The translations under genes and the position numbers were made by a program. Below the pieces are notes generated by a model. That model ran no database searches. It saw only the letters and a program-made list of their open reading frames with translations, and had not been told where the DNA came from. A stretch of 64,000 nucleotides of DNA from Kryptolebias marmoratus (taxonomy: Eukaryota > Chordata > Actinopteri > Cyprinodontiformes > Rivulidae): positions 4,331,152 to 4,395,151 of the forward strand of contig NC_051439.1 in NCBI RefSeq assembly GCF_001649575.2, given 5' to 3'. Below are positions 52,940 through 64,000 of the stretch, piece after piece. The stretch's first letter is position 1; each line of letters starts with the position of its first letter.

Positions 52940-55900
52940 TGCTGCAATAACAGTTTTTTATTTTATATTAATATCCAGCATAGTTAAAAACATTGATCAA
53001 TGTGCAGAATAATTTGGCAAGTTTTATTTGACTAAATTACACAAAAATAGTTGAAAAATGTCACAAAAATTGCCAATTTTCTGATTGTTTTTGCTCATTT
53101 GCAACGAGCAAATAATATATTTTTTATTTTCCCAGGGAAATGTCTCATTGAGACTAAAAACCTTATTTTCAGGAGGCACCTAGTCAATAGGGAAGTAATG
53201 AAAACAACAAATACATTAAATAACAACAAAAAACAACAGATATTGAGCATATCCAAGTACACAACTTAACTGTCTTCCAAACCCAGAGCAGCAGCGACAT
53301 CAATCAGAGTCAGAATACTTTGTTATTTTCAGGGTGAAACTGTGTTTGTTACAGTAGATCTGTAAAGAAATAGTTCCATAGAAACAACATGTCAAAGATA
53401 AGTAAATAATAAGAAATCCAAATAAGAAAGAATAAGAACAACATTGACCAAGATATCTATTTTCTCTATCTCTCTTAATTTTAGTTCATCTACTAAACTG
53501 GGTCCATTTAGAAGTCACAGATAAGACTTTTGTGTTGTGTAGAAAAACAAGAGAAAAGGTCCTTTAGAAAACAAATCTTTGGTGCTCTTTATATATCCTG
53601 GAACTTCATGAATATGGTGCACCAAGAAGAAAGAATAATAACATCAACAAGCTGTTAATTAAGGAATAAACAGTTTTTTTAAAATCAAGATATTTTAAAT
53701 TGCTGCAGTAGCTGAGTAAAGAACAAGCATGTGAAACCCTAGCTGGATTTATAAATATAAGCTACAATCATTCACATTGTTTTACTGTTATTTGCTAAAA
53801 TATATTCTTTTTCACAGTTAGAAAACCTTTACAGTATAAGTAGCAGATCACCAGCCAAGATTTGCACAACTATAAGCACAAAAACAATAACATGTTTATC
53901 TACTTTAGACACAGAAATACATCATGATGTCCAAAAAATGTTAAAAATTAAAAACAACTGCAGCTGAACATGTTTTGCTTGTTATCAGAGGAACTTTAAG
54001 AATTTAAAATTATTAATATTTATTTTATTTTTTTGACTGATGAGAAGTGAAACGTCTTCACCTACAGAATGAAAGTCCAGTTGTTTTTGTTTTTTAACCT
54101 TTTTTGAATAACACCTGTCCAGATGACTAAAAATCTACACCAGCACATCATGATGTCACTTCCTGTCATTTTAAAGCACCAACTTTCAAATAACCACAGC
54201 TATGAACATTATGACATAAAGGTTCTTCCCACAATGCCTTGCAAATGCAGATATATCCTGTGATGTTGATAAAATCTTGGCCAAATAAATTCAGTTCAAT
54301 TAAATTCATTTTTTTTATATCGTGCCAAGTCACAACAAGTCCCATACATTATAAAAAGCCAAATAGTAAAAGTTATGTATCTAAGGAAGTCAGCAGATTG
54401 TGTTAAACCTTCACTTCGCCTCAGTCTCCCAGGTGTAGGACTATATGTTGTTTTTTTATTTTTATTTAAACAGTTATTGTTTACATAAATGTTTGCTCAT
54501 CAGTAAGAAAACTACAGTATATTTAGTTGTGACCTCCATAATGATCAATTAGATTTTGGTAATAAAATCTTTAATCAGTCTGCAGAGTTGTTCTTGTGTT
54601 GTGCTGAATGGTGAATTTATTTTGCTCTTTTCTGCAGGCTTCAATTAACATTTTCATAAAGAAAGTAAAAGTGCCTGACGTTTAGCCCATCACTGTGTAA
54701 ATGGTGAATAATAATAATCATCAGATTATTTGAAAAATTTGTGTCTGACCACAGAATACATTTTTAACAAACAAATTAGCATATAAAGTGTTTCGTTTTG
54801 CAAGTGATCTGAGCTTTTTAGCTAATTGGTTGTGTTGTTGCACAAATTTTGTGAAATGTTTTCACAATTGTGCTTATTGTTAAAAAAAAAGAAGAAGCAG
54901 TAAATATTTTAATTAACAATGACAATGAGGTTGTTTAGCACTTTTACATTTCAGGCTTTAACATTCAGAGTAATAAACAGATTATTAGATGCAGCTCTTA
55001 TGTTGCCTCACACACTTTAGAAATAATCTAAAATTGTAAACATTAGTCACGCTCATGTTATGAGATAAAAAGAGTCATGTTAGCCTGGCCACTATTGCAC
55101 CAAAGATTTTACATTTTTTACTTTGACCATATGTATCACACTGTAAGAGAACTCAGATGAGTAAAGTTTTGCATTTATAATATCACTTTTATAAAAGCAA
55201 ATGCAATGTAATTCTTTCAGCTGAGGCATCAAACTAAATTATATCATCTTATTACTGAAAACATTCATGTATTGACTAAATTAGATCATATTATGAATTA
55301 TTTTCCATCCATGTATAACTGTTATACATTTTCATTACAGATGATGTGCTGACAATTTTCACCACTGTTTAGTTATTAATAATTTACAATTTGATCAATC
55401 AATAAGTCATCATGCACTGTTGGATAGATAAAACAGGTCATTTCACTCAATATTAGTTTATGTTTTTTTCACCCACTGGAGATTTTTAATTTTCAAAGTA
55501 ACCAACTACAGCTGTAAAATGTTTGTCCTCTAATGGGGAAGATGATGTTAGAGGAGGAAAAAAAACCTAAACTACCCAATTTTTACAACTTAAAATAGAA
55601 TAGAAAAGTAAATTTGACCAGTTGGTTTCTACAACAGATTATAAGTGGAAACTCAACAAAATAAGCTTCAAAATCTAATAAAAACAATAATAATAAAATA
55701 AAGAAACAGATAAAACAACTTTATTCAGAACTTAGTAAATCAATATGTTGGATTCATTTACAGTATTTGATAAGACTGAATGGGAGAAACACTTAGAAGG
55801 TGAATATCATTTACCTCAAGGGAAATGATATTTATGCCTGTATAAAAATATATTTTGCCTCATGTTGGTAAAAGAAGCAACTCTGCAAAAATACTTCCAA

Positions 55901-56085
55901 TCTCAAAAGGTAAACCAAGGAAGATAAACCTACAGATTTATTTTCTGTATTAAAAACGGGTTTCATATTGATGAAAAATATATAAATAATCTTTTTTAAT
56001 AACTTCCATTTTGTACAACAATAATTTGAACCAAAAACTTCTAAATAAATCTTTCAAAGAAAAAGCTGCTTCAGGTTGCAGAAAA
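52940..56085. other. AT-rich intergenic spacer
   Basis: No gene was found. Fragments of teleost repeats lie at about 53300-53460, 54040-54150 (half of the hairpin element of 6220-6396) and 54290-54395. The remainder is plain AT-rich DNA. Confidence 0.45.
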
Positions 56086-56089
56086 ATAC

Positions 56090-56480
56090 TGAGCTAGGGT
56101 ACAGTAGGTACCTCAGAAGGATCTTGAAGAAATGTTGGACTCGTTCTGGTCAAACTTTGCAGATGACTTTATGTGATCTTGAGTGAAATTGCGAGATCTG
56201 TTAGAACTCAGAAAATGTGTCGAGGATGACTCTCAGCTACCAAATTTTAGTTCAATCTCTGTCAGAATTTACCGGGTCATAGCCTCTTTTGTGTTTCCTA
56301 AAGTTGCTTTGCTGGAGTGGCCATCTTGAATGGGGTTAAGTCTAAAAGTTGTAGATGTGGATCCAATGACTACTTTCTGAGAGTTTCTTTGAAATCTGCG
56401 CTGTGGGTCATGAGATATATCTCTAACAGACAGACAAACAAACACAGAGACACAAGGACAAAAACAGTCTCTCTTCGCCT
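56090..56480 (-). repeat. tandem-module dispersed repeat, copy 13
   Basis: A reverse copy with GACTCTCAGCTACCAAATTT near 56229, GGAGTGGCCATCTTGAATGG near 56314 and ATATCTCTAACAGACAGACA near 56416. It ends near CTTCTGCGGGCGACAATAT. Confidence 0.55.
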
Positions 56481-56589
56481 TCTGCGGGCGACAATATCCA
56501 TTTAATGTGAAAAGGTTCATTATCTGCTTCCAGGTGGGCCCTCTCTCCACTAGATGGCACAATAACACACTGTATCAACATTTAAAGCC

Positions 56590-56780
56590 CCACGGAAAAG
56601 TGTTCAGTCTTCGGGTGGAGGGAGCCGCGGATCCACAAGGGGCCGTGCTCCACTGGAGGAAAAAACCCACTGCTGGCTGAAGAGCTCCTACTCACTGCGG
56701 TGACGTAATCAGGACTGCGGGATGTGACGTCATGCTCGAGGCTCTGCTAAGAGAGAGGCAGGTCGACGCTTTGTTTCTTA
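56590..56780. promoter_or_regulatory. GC-rich element with two cAMP-response-type sites
   Basis: A perfect TGACGTCA palindrome lies at 56725-56732 and TGACGTAA at 56701-56708, in a CpG-rich block isolated in AT-rich DNA. It could be an enhancer or the promoter of an unannotated transcript. Confidence 0.4.
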
Positions 56781-57104
56781 CGCCTCACAGTTTATAGGAC
56801 GTTGAAAACTTTTACAGGCAAATTCATCCTTGATATTAATGCAGGCTGACGGAAGGAAAAAGGAGTCTAATCTTGGTAACCTGGGTGCACTGAAAAACCC
56901 GAAAAAGAGAAAATATCTCTTTTGTCACTTTTTCTTCCAGCTTATTTCCACAGAACAAAAAGAATAAAAGGCTCAGAAAAAAAGTCAAAATTAGCACCAG
57001 AAGTGAGTCCAGTCAGAAAAGAACCACGACTCTAAAATGAGCTTAATTTACCCCACACAGGCTTCGAACTGCTGCTAACATTTAATATAATTAGATCAAA
57101 TCTC

Positions 57105-57925
57105 AGTAGCGGATCTAAAGACTTTTTTTCCTTGGGGTGGCAAAGGTGGGGTACAAGGTTCCAGCAGGTGGGGCAGAGCAGAGTTCATTGTTGCAGGAAA
57201 AGTTTCCTTTTAGATATAACTTTATGCATTTAGATTGTCTTTATGTCCAAAATTTACACAAACTGCATAAAACAACACAAGTGCTTCATTATTTCCCAGA
57301 TTCAATAGGTACTCACAGTCACCTGTCTTCCCTCAAATATGTGTAATCACACACAGGCACAAACGCCATATACAAAATTTCATTTTTAACATAATTTAAA
57401 AAAAAATTAAATTGTTGAATTGAGAGCCAACCTCCGGTTAATATTTTTGGAAAAAAGGAATAAATAAATTTAACGTGTTTTTCAGATTTTTTTTTTCTTT
57501 TTTTCCAGGTTTTCAGATTTGTCAGTTTTCCTGAATACTTTTTGGACGGACTAATGTTGTGCTTCTTGATAGAAAAGCATCACTAGTGTGTGAGTTTGGA
57601 TAGAGATTGTAGTTCTGTGGAGATGTTGTTGCTATTTTAAACGATCCTGTATGTGATTTCTTTGTTTTTGTCTGCTTGTTTGTTGCTTTCCTTTACATTT
57701 TGTTTTTTTATTTGCTCCAAAGCACTTTGCATTACACTTTGTGCATGAAAGCTACTTTATAAATAATGTCTGACTGATTGATAATTGACTTTTAGCATTG
57801 TACAAAATGTACATAATTATATTAAATAGCTTTCATTTCGGATGGCAACTGGGGTGGCAAGATATTTTTTTTCCAGTGGCAGCTGTCCCTCCGTGCTACC
57901 CCCTAGAACCGCCCCTGCTTTTGAA
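57105..57925. repeat. possible DNA-transposon remnant
   Basis: The start AGTAGCGGATCTAAAGACTT with GGGGTGGCAAAGGTGG, and the end CCCCTAGAACCGCCCCTGCT, resemble inverted ends of a teleost repeat. The interior has no coding capacity. Confidence 0.35.
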
Positions 57926-58129
57926 ATATTCTTCAATACTTTGTATAAGCACTGAATATAAATAAACGGCCCCAGGATTAGCAGAACAACATTAAACGCT
58001 TGTTTTTAACATAAACCTTGAATATATTTCCAACCTAAATTTTTGTTTTAAATTTTTTGAAACAGGTTTTTTATATAAAAACCTGAAAAATATTTATAGT
58101 TTTCTGTGTAAAAAGAAACCAACTTCCCC

Positions 58130-58430
58130 CGATGGATTATATCACGCACCAATCAGCTCCCGAACAACAACGCGGGACCTCGACAACAAAGGCTCTGCAG
58201 CCACTTTCTTAGTGTTCTCATTATTCGGAGGAATTAGCGGAACATTTGGACTAATTGCCTCTAATTGGTGGTAATAGGCGCGTGGCAGAGCGGGGGAAAG
58301 GTACTGATTTAGATGATTAGGAATGTCTTGTGAAATTCTCTAATTAAGGAATGCATATGGAAGATTTAGCTCGGATGCAGAAAGATGTTTTAATTTCATT
58401 TGCCGTCTATTGTTACGCGCGGGGACTTTG
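58130..58430. promoter_or_regulatory. candidate homeodomain-rich enhancer upstream of nkx2.1
   Basis: A repeat-free block with clustered TAAT cores: TAATT at 58252 and 58262, GTAATAGG near 58271, and TAATTA at 58341-58346. Neighbouring DNA lacks this complexity. Enhancer function is inferred. Confidence 0.4.
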
Positions 58431-59129
58431 GTTTAATACAAACAATTTATTTTGTGATGATATTGTTTCATCAACTGCTGCAACAAGAGGATGGGATTAT
58501 TTTTTATTTTAATGATAGGGTCTTTAAATTGGACTGATGCAATAAAAACACGCAGGTGGCTTGAAATGAGTACAAGTGTGGCTGGTGATCCCCGTGACAA
58601 ACTGTCAGTGAAGGCAACACACTCGATACGAGTCCAGTTTCGGGGATTGATGCTTTGTGCGCACCTTTCTGTTATAAATATATAAAATAGGAACAATAAG
58701 CTGAATCTAAAAATAAAATAAAATAAAATAAATGAAGGTTTGGAATTCCGCTGGAGTGAAACAGATCTGTGTTCCTGCTGCCACCAGAAGACGCTGTGGG
58801 GTTCAACCTGCAGCCATCGGTGCCTGACCACTAGATAAAACATTTTCAAAACACAAATATCAACAGTTTCTATTTTCCTATTTTAGTCCTGACAAATTGT
58901 ATTTGCGCCAAACTGTTTCAATATCTCTTCTTTTTCTTGTAATGTTCTATTTTGTTGCGTAAAATAATTCCGGACCAACAACTAAAATACTGACGAATAT
59001 AAATTTAAAAACATGGGACTACTAACATCACCTATAAATAAATAAAACACCTGCAAAAACTATAATAATAATACATTTTTGTGTCGCAGCTTATATGGAA
59101 ACCCTCAGACTCCTTGACTTCAAAGCTGC

Positions 59130-59830
59130 TTGGAAAAAAGCCAGATTTCTTGCTTCTGCGTCAATTTTGACACATGATTGGTTTAAACTGCTTCTTGAGC
59201 ATTAAGGCGAGATGCTGCTGGGGGGGCTACCTGGCCTCGTGCTGCAGGAGAGGAGCCCCTTGAACACCGTTAACTTCACATGAGAGCCTCTCCTCCATCT
59301 TTTTCCCCTCCTTTTTCCCCTTCTACGAGTGTGTGCATCTGAATTTACGCGTCCAATGATATCAAAAGGAAATGTGAGGAAAAATAAATAAATCTAGGGG
59401 GTTAATCATTTACGCAGCCACTTAACACGCGGATGTGTATTTATTTACTTATCAGTATCAGTCATTTTCCCTCCCCTGCAAGTGCACTTTTGCATGTCTG
59501 AGTACGATAAGGCATAACACAAACAATCCTGCAATCACTGGAGGCCTCTCGTGGCCATTAAAAGTCAGTAGTTCAGCCGAGGAGTGGTTCTCCAACTCTC
59601 GAGTCCATATAGGCCCCCTTTTCTTCAAGAGGGCCCTCGTAAACATCACTACAGTTAATAAAGTGTATTGTGGTCACTGCAGTCCCGAGGTGCAGCAAAC
59701 AGCAACAAGTCTCCAAAGTCCGCATGTAGGAAGCTGTCGCGCGCCCGGACAGCGCGCCTGCAGCAGTCGGGATGAGCATTTCTGATCATGTTATTGTTAG
59801 TGGGAGGGGAGCACATGTCTTCTAAGTGAA
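59130..59830 (+). promoter_or_regulatory. nkx2.1: nkx2.1 upstream region
   Basis: A repeat-free stretch of mixed composition with ACGCGTCCAATGATATCAAA (near 59348) and CGTGGCCATTAAAAGTCAGT (near 59550). Short overlapping frames on both strands look non-coding. It probably includes the proximal promoter. Confidence 0.35.
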
Positions 59831-59839
59831 ATTACGCTC

Positions 59840-60048
59840 AGGGGGAAAAAGAGGAGACTAGAGCTGTTTTGTATTGTTGCCGATGCCCCGCCTCTGATGG
59901 TAGCCTTAAACCTGGCACCCGGCTAAAACAAACCAAAGCCAGCACCGAGCTCCCACTCAATCCAATTAAGGCGGACTTGAGGCGCTCTCCTACGTCTTCA
60001 TCTACCAGGATCGACGTTGAGACAACAGGAACCAGAGGGGCTTTGGCC

Positions 60049-60079
<31 letters not shown>

Positions 60080-60135
60080 AGAGAGAAGGAGAGATTGCCT
60101 TGCCTTCTAATTTCTCCCTCTCCAGCCACAGAACA
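59840..60135 (+). promoter_or_regulatory. nkx2.1: nkx2.1 5' UTR region with A-run
   Basis: This stretch before the nkx2.1 ATG contains a pure A run at about 60050-60076 followed by a purine-rich stretch. It lacks in-frame stops back to an ATG at 59869. The start of transcription is not visible, and no TATA box was recognised. Confidence 0.4.
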
Positions 60136-60502
60136 ATGTCGATGAGCCCTAAGCATACGACTCCTTTTTCTGTTTCCGATATCTTGAGTCCCCTTGAGGA
60201 GAGCTATAAGAAAGTAAGTATGGAGAATAACAACTTGGGGGCACCTCTCACTTCTTACCGGCAGCCGCAGGTCTCTCAGGCGGCGATGCAGCAGCACCAC
60301 ATGGGTCACAACGGGACCGTGTCTGCGGCGTACCACATGACGGCGGCAGGTGTTTCTCAGCTCTCACACTCTGCCATGGGGGGCTACTGCAACGGCAACC
60401 TGGGCAACATGGGCGACCTGCCGTCGTACCAGGACGGCATGCGGGGCAGCGCCACGGCCACCGGCTGGTACGGAGCCAACCCAGACCCACGTTTCTCCAC
60501 CA
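60136..60502 (+). CDS. nkx2.1: nkx2.1 exon with start codon
   Basis: It codes residues 1-122 plus one base: tinman motif, then a Gln/His/Met- and Gly/Asn-rich activation region ending [12 protein letters not shown]. The donor GTGAGT follows. Confidence 0.95.
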
Positions 60503-61371
60503 GTGAGTAAACCCAGCATCCAGCTTTACGTTGTGCGTAAAATGGATTCATTTTATGCACCATATTTTTCTTTTTTATGTGTTCATATTCTATGTTTAGA
60601 TTTTTATATCTCTCAAATGAAAATATACTAATATATTAACTATTTTCTAACAACATTTGGAAATTGTAATTCCCTATAAGGACGCAGGAACAGATTTTAG
60701 CCCGAGCATCAATTTTAAATACCTAAAATGAACCATTGTAACTTTTTCTGTGCTTACATTTATTCTTTCATATATTTTTAGTTATGAAGATGTGAAACCA
60801 AAATTGTTCGATGCTGCTTGACGGTTTTCTGAATATGAACGGATTTTGTTGAATTATGTTGAGCCAAAACGAAAACGAAAAAAAAGATGCGCTATTTTAT
60901 TTTTTATTTTTTGACTGTCGCATAAATAATCAAAAGTAATTATATGTAACAAGGTTAATTTGCTCAACTTTATCAGAACGAGATACTTGATTCATTTTGC
61001 TGCAGATTGATTAATTAAATCTTTTCTGTCCCTCAGTTTCTCGCTTCATGGGCTCCTCGTCGGGCATGAACATGGGAAGCATGGGCAGCCTTAGCTCCTT
61101 GGCAGATGTCGGAAAAGGCATGGGCTCCCTGTCCAGCACCCCGAGGAGGAAACGGCGCGTGCTCTTCTCCCAGGCGCAGGTCTACGAGCTGGAGCGGCGC
61201 TTCAAGCAGCAGAAGTACCTGTCGGCGCCGGAGAGGGAGCACCTGGCGAGCATGATCCACCTCACCCCGACCCAGGTGAAGATCTGGTTCCAGAACCACC
61301 GCTACAAGATGAAGAGGCAGGCCAAGGACAAAGTGTCCCAGCAGCAGATGCAGCAGGACAGCAGCTCGTGC

Positions 61372-61404
<33 letters not shown>

Positions 61405-61722
61405 TCCCCGCGGAGGGTGGCCGTGCCGGTGCTGGTGAAGGACGGCAAGCCGTGTCAAGGCAGCGGCCACACGCCCACCTCCACCGCGCAAACACACCAC
61501 CAGCAAGGCGGCAACGTCATGATCATGTCCAACAACACGTCCGGCCTCGCGCAGCACCAGGGCCAGCAGGTGGGGGGTCATTCCCCGGACTTGGCGCAGC
61601 ACTCCTCCAGTCCGCCGTCCCTGCAGAGCCAGGTGGCCGGCCTCTCCCACCTCAACTCCCCCGGCGCGGAGTACGGCTCGGCCCTGCAGTGTTCGGCCCT
61701 GTTGTACGGCAGGACGTGGTGA
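60136..61722 (+). CDS. nkx2.1: nkx2.1 (thyroid transcription factor 1), NK2 homeodomain factor
   Basis: A complete two-exon gene, 60136-60502 joined to 61037-61722, giving 350 residues. NKX2-1 specifies thyroid, lung/foregut and ventral forebrain. The start [20 protein letters not shown] contains the tinman motif and separates it from the nkx2.4 paralog. The homeodomain is near residues 159-218 ([20 protein letters not shown] to [11 protein letters not shown] with Tyr54). The NK2-specific domain [14 protein letters not shown] follows a run of about 11 Gln. The tail ends [10 protein letters not shown], as in the family. The intron splits an Ile codon (FST-ISRFMG), fixing donor GTGAGT and acceptor CCTCAG. 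A frame open for 89 codons precedes the ATG, but this Met is the conserved start. Confidence 0.97.
61037..61722 (+). CDS. nkx2.1: nkx2.1 homeobox exon
   Basis: It follows acceptor TGTCCCTCAG and completes the split Ile codon. It codes the homeodomain, poly-Gln, NK2-specific domain and C-terminal activation domain, with TGA at 61720-61722. The opposite strand is open for 230 codons because of GC-rich coding bias and is not a gene. Confidence 0.96.
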
Positions 61723-62247
61723 CAAGAGGAGCCCCTTATCATTTAAAACATATTCTATTTAAAGAAGCAGAAGAAGAAGAAAAAACCCCCCACAATTCTC
61801 TGTCAAGACTCGCCAGGTTTTATTGTAAACGCGCGCGTGTGAACAAAAACCAGAATGAAATCGGTTCAAGAAGCCGACTCACGTGGAAAAAAAACTCTCC
61901 CACAAACTGCGGATGCCTGGGATTTATTTATGTAAATTATATCGAGACTAAAAGAAGATTCAGTAGTCAAATAGTTGGGAAATAGTTGGGAGCCGAACCC
62001 GAACTGGACCGGACATATAACGGGTGCTGCTTACCGAACCCCCCCAAACAACCCCCCTGACTCTGGTTTCTAATAGACTTTAATGTGAGCCGTAGGTTTA
62101 GCTTGTACAATTCTGTAAAAGGTTGGAACTTTAGCTCTTTGTTGTACAAAAGCTTTTTGCCGGTTTGTTGTCGTTTTCTTGGTATTTGTACGTTTCATTT
62201 CTTTGTAACTTATATAGATATTTGACTTACTACAAAACGGTCCTATT

Positions 62248-62253
62248 AATAAA
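62248..62253 (+). terminator. nkx2.1: nkx2.1 polyadenylation signal
   Basis: AATAAA lies 526 bases past the stop, at the end of a U-rich stretch. It is the first strong hexamer in the downstream DNA. Confidence 0.5.
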
Positions 62254-62348
62254 TTATGGAAACAAGAAAAAGTTAAACTTTCTGTGAAACATGTCTATAT
62301 ATACATACGCGCTTTCATGAGAAGCAGACTGAACACCTATGAGGGAGA

Positions 62349-62397
<49 letters not shown>
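62349..62397. repeat. (ATT)n microsatellite
   Basis: About 16 ATT units some 100 bases past the nkx2.1 polyadenylation signal. Confidence 0.9.
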
Positions 62398-62739
62398 TGA
62401 AAACATGTTGACCGTTTTAAACATTTAGTTTCCTTCAACTTTTAATTTCACTTTTCAACTGATGTTGGCAAGTTTATTTATCTTTTTTCTAAATTTACAA
62501 AACAAATATTTTCAAACACCGTGACAAACGCTAACATTAGCTAAGAATAAATACTGTGATTTATTTAACTTTTTTTTAACGTTGATAAATCACCCGCTCA
62601 GGCTTGTCGTCTTTCAGCCCAGCAGAGTAAACTCGGCCTTTATGCGCGTTTTGTTTTCTCCTTTTACATGTGTGTGTGTGTAAGGTGAGGTTTCTTTCTC
62701 TCGGCGCTTTAACATCAAACACGAACTCGGCTCAAAGCG

Positions 62740-63010
62740 CGCGCGGCTTATCACGAAATCCCTGATTAAACAAGAACTCTGCGCGCGGCCATCAGCTGCC
62801 TCATCAATAATCGATCAGGGGTATTGAAAAGAATCGGACAGTGTCAGGCATCATTAGGAAACCTCTAATTGTTTTTAGCGGATTGGAGGCCATGATCTGT
62901 CCGGTCTATTTGGAAATGTTTCCTTTGATCGACCACTGATCGAACAAAGAACTGAAGCGGTTATTTCTTCTTCTGTAGGTTAAACAACCTTCAATAAACA
63001 TCAAACTCTT
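62740..63010. promoter_or_regulatory. candidate enhancer downstream of nkx2.1
   Basis: A repeat-free block with ATCGAT (62810-62815), TAATTG (62866-62871) and a TCF/LEF-type CTTTGATC (62923-62930). Its regulatory role is inferred from motif clustering and position. Confidence 0.35.
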
Positions 63011-64000
63011 ATTCTCCCGCCGCCCCGCGGAGCCATATTCGTCTCAAACAGTAAACAACCGGGTTGCTATAGTAACGGATGTACGGACAGGTGATTTTCT
63101 TTTAAGGGTGAAATGAGCTGTTTTCAATTCTGTTGTCGTGAATGTGTCGATCTAAAGAGAAATGAGCCTGACTTGGAAAATAAAACAACATTTAACAGAA
63201 ACAAGTCGCTCTGTCTCAATCTTCAGCGCTCGGTTTTAAAAATGCCCTCAGTTTTAATTCCACACATCTGAAAATAAAAATATATAATTTACAACTTAAT
63301 CACGTTCCCCAAATGTTTTATGTATCGACCTCCATCTGCACCTGAACGAAGTCTGAGAGCTTTTTCCCCTTTTACTTCAACTCTGGGTTCAGTAACGCCA
63401 CAAACGGAAACATTTTACATGAATGTTTGGCTTTCTTAAACATAAAGTTGGGAAACACCTTTTCTTTTCTAAAGCAGCCATCCCATAAAAGAAATAAGTC
63501 CAGTTATCAAGCAGCCGCGTCCATCCAGAGCTCCTCTGACATGATCTCATTTTCTCACTCGTTATGGTGGGATGTTTGTTATCTTCTCTGTTTCCTCTGA
63601 CATTTACAGCTTCATCATCATCATCATCATCATAATCATCCTGTAACATTTGGAGCTGTTTTATTTATTGAGCATTTATGTTCAAATTTTTAAATTAGGC
63701 TATATGCTGAGCGAAATAACTGGATCAGCCGCCATTTATTTACTTACTTATTTACTATACAGTCTGCATGCCTCCACGTTTTAAAAAATTAAACACACAC
63801 ACACACACAAACAGGACTGTGACTTATTTCTTGTGGTAAAACTATAGATGTGTCGACTTTTTAAATTTTTTACAATATCGTTATCATTTAATTAGGTATT
63901 TTATTTTGTTGCAATTTAGACTATGTTCTCCCGCTCCACCCCATCTTTTTACATACGTCTTATTAAAAAAACTAACAAAACAAAAGACTAAAAACAGCAT
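63010..64000. other. downstream DNA, no gene seen
   Basis: It holds short simple repeats, (CAT)n near 63613-63635 and (CA)n near 63793-63808. No exon of a following gene was recognised. Confidence 0.5.

Noticed and set aside
61033..61725. 230-codon minus-strand frame opposite nkx2.1
   Set aside because: It is an antisense shadow of GC-rich homeobox coding sequence with no recognisable protein.

Overview
The window is vertebrate nuclear DNA from a ray-finned (teleost) fish. It carries four intron-containing genes with GT-AG splice sites, long AT-rich introns, many microsatellites and teleost-type transposon debris. I assembled the genes by translating exons and checking that phases match at each junction. 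Order and strands are slc25a21 (+, 3' part only), pax9 (-), nkx2.9 (ortholog of human NKX2-8, +) and nkx2.1 (+). This is the known vertebrate SLC25A21-PAX9-NKX2-8-NKX2-1 block, with the same relative orientations as in human. The repeats suggest a percomorph fish, but I cannot name the species.

Layout. 1-23,895: the last seven coding exons of slc25a21 (mitochondrial 2-oxodicarboxylate carrier) and their introns, which are heavily invaded by repeats. 23,896-29,444: the tail-to-tail interval to pax9. 29,445-35,344: the complete four-exon pax9 gene on the minus strand, 336 residues. 35,345-50,491: the interval between the head of pax9 and the head of nkx2.9, with microsatellites, repeats and several repeat-free stretches that look like regulatory DNA. 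50,492-51,327: two-exon nkx2.9, 235 residues. 51,328-60,135: interval. 60,136-61,722: two-exon nkx2.1, 350 residues. 61,723-64,000: its 3' UTR and downstream DNA.

How the genes relate. pax9, nkx2.9 and nkx2.1 encode developmental transcription factors used in pharyngeal and foregut endoderm and in ventral neural tissue. slc25a21 is an unrelated metabolic gene, and published work on this block places pax9/nkx control elements inside its introns. The low-repeat stretches in its introns and in the intergenic spaces are therefore the best candidates for shared long-range enhancers. That is inference, because no alignment could be run.

I see no bacterial, phage, CRISPR or biosynthetic system. The unusual material is mostly transposon structure: a dispersed family built from tandem modules of about 285 bp, a 672-bp inverted-repeat element inserted in a LINE with a readable 3-bp target duplication, a Tc1-like element carrying a nested repeat, a tRNA-derived SINE and a long hairpin.
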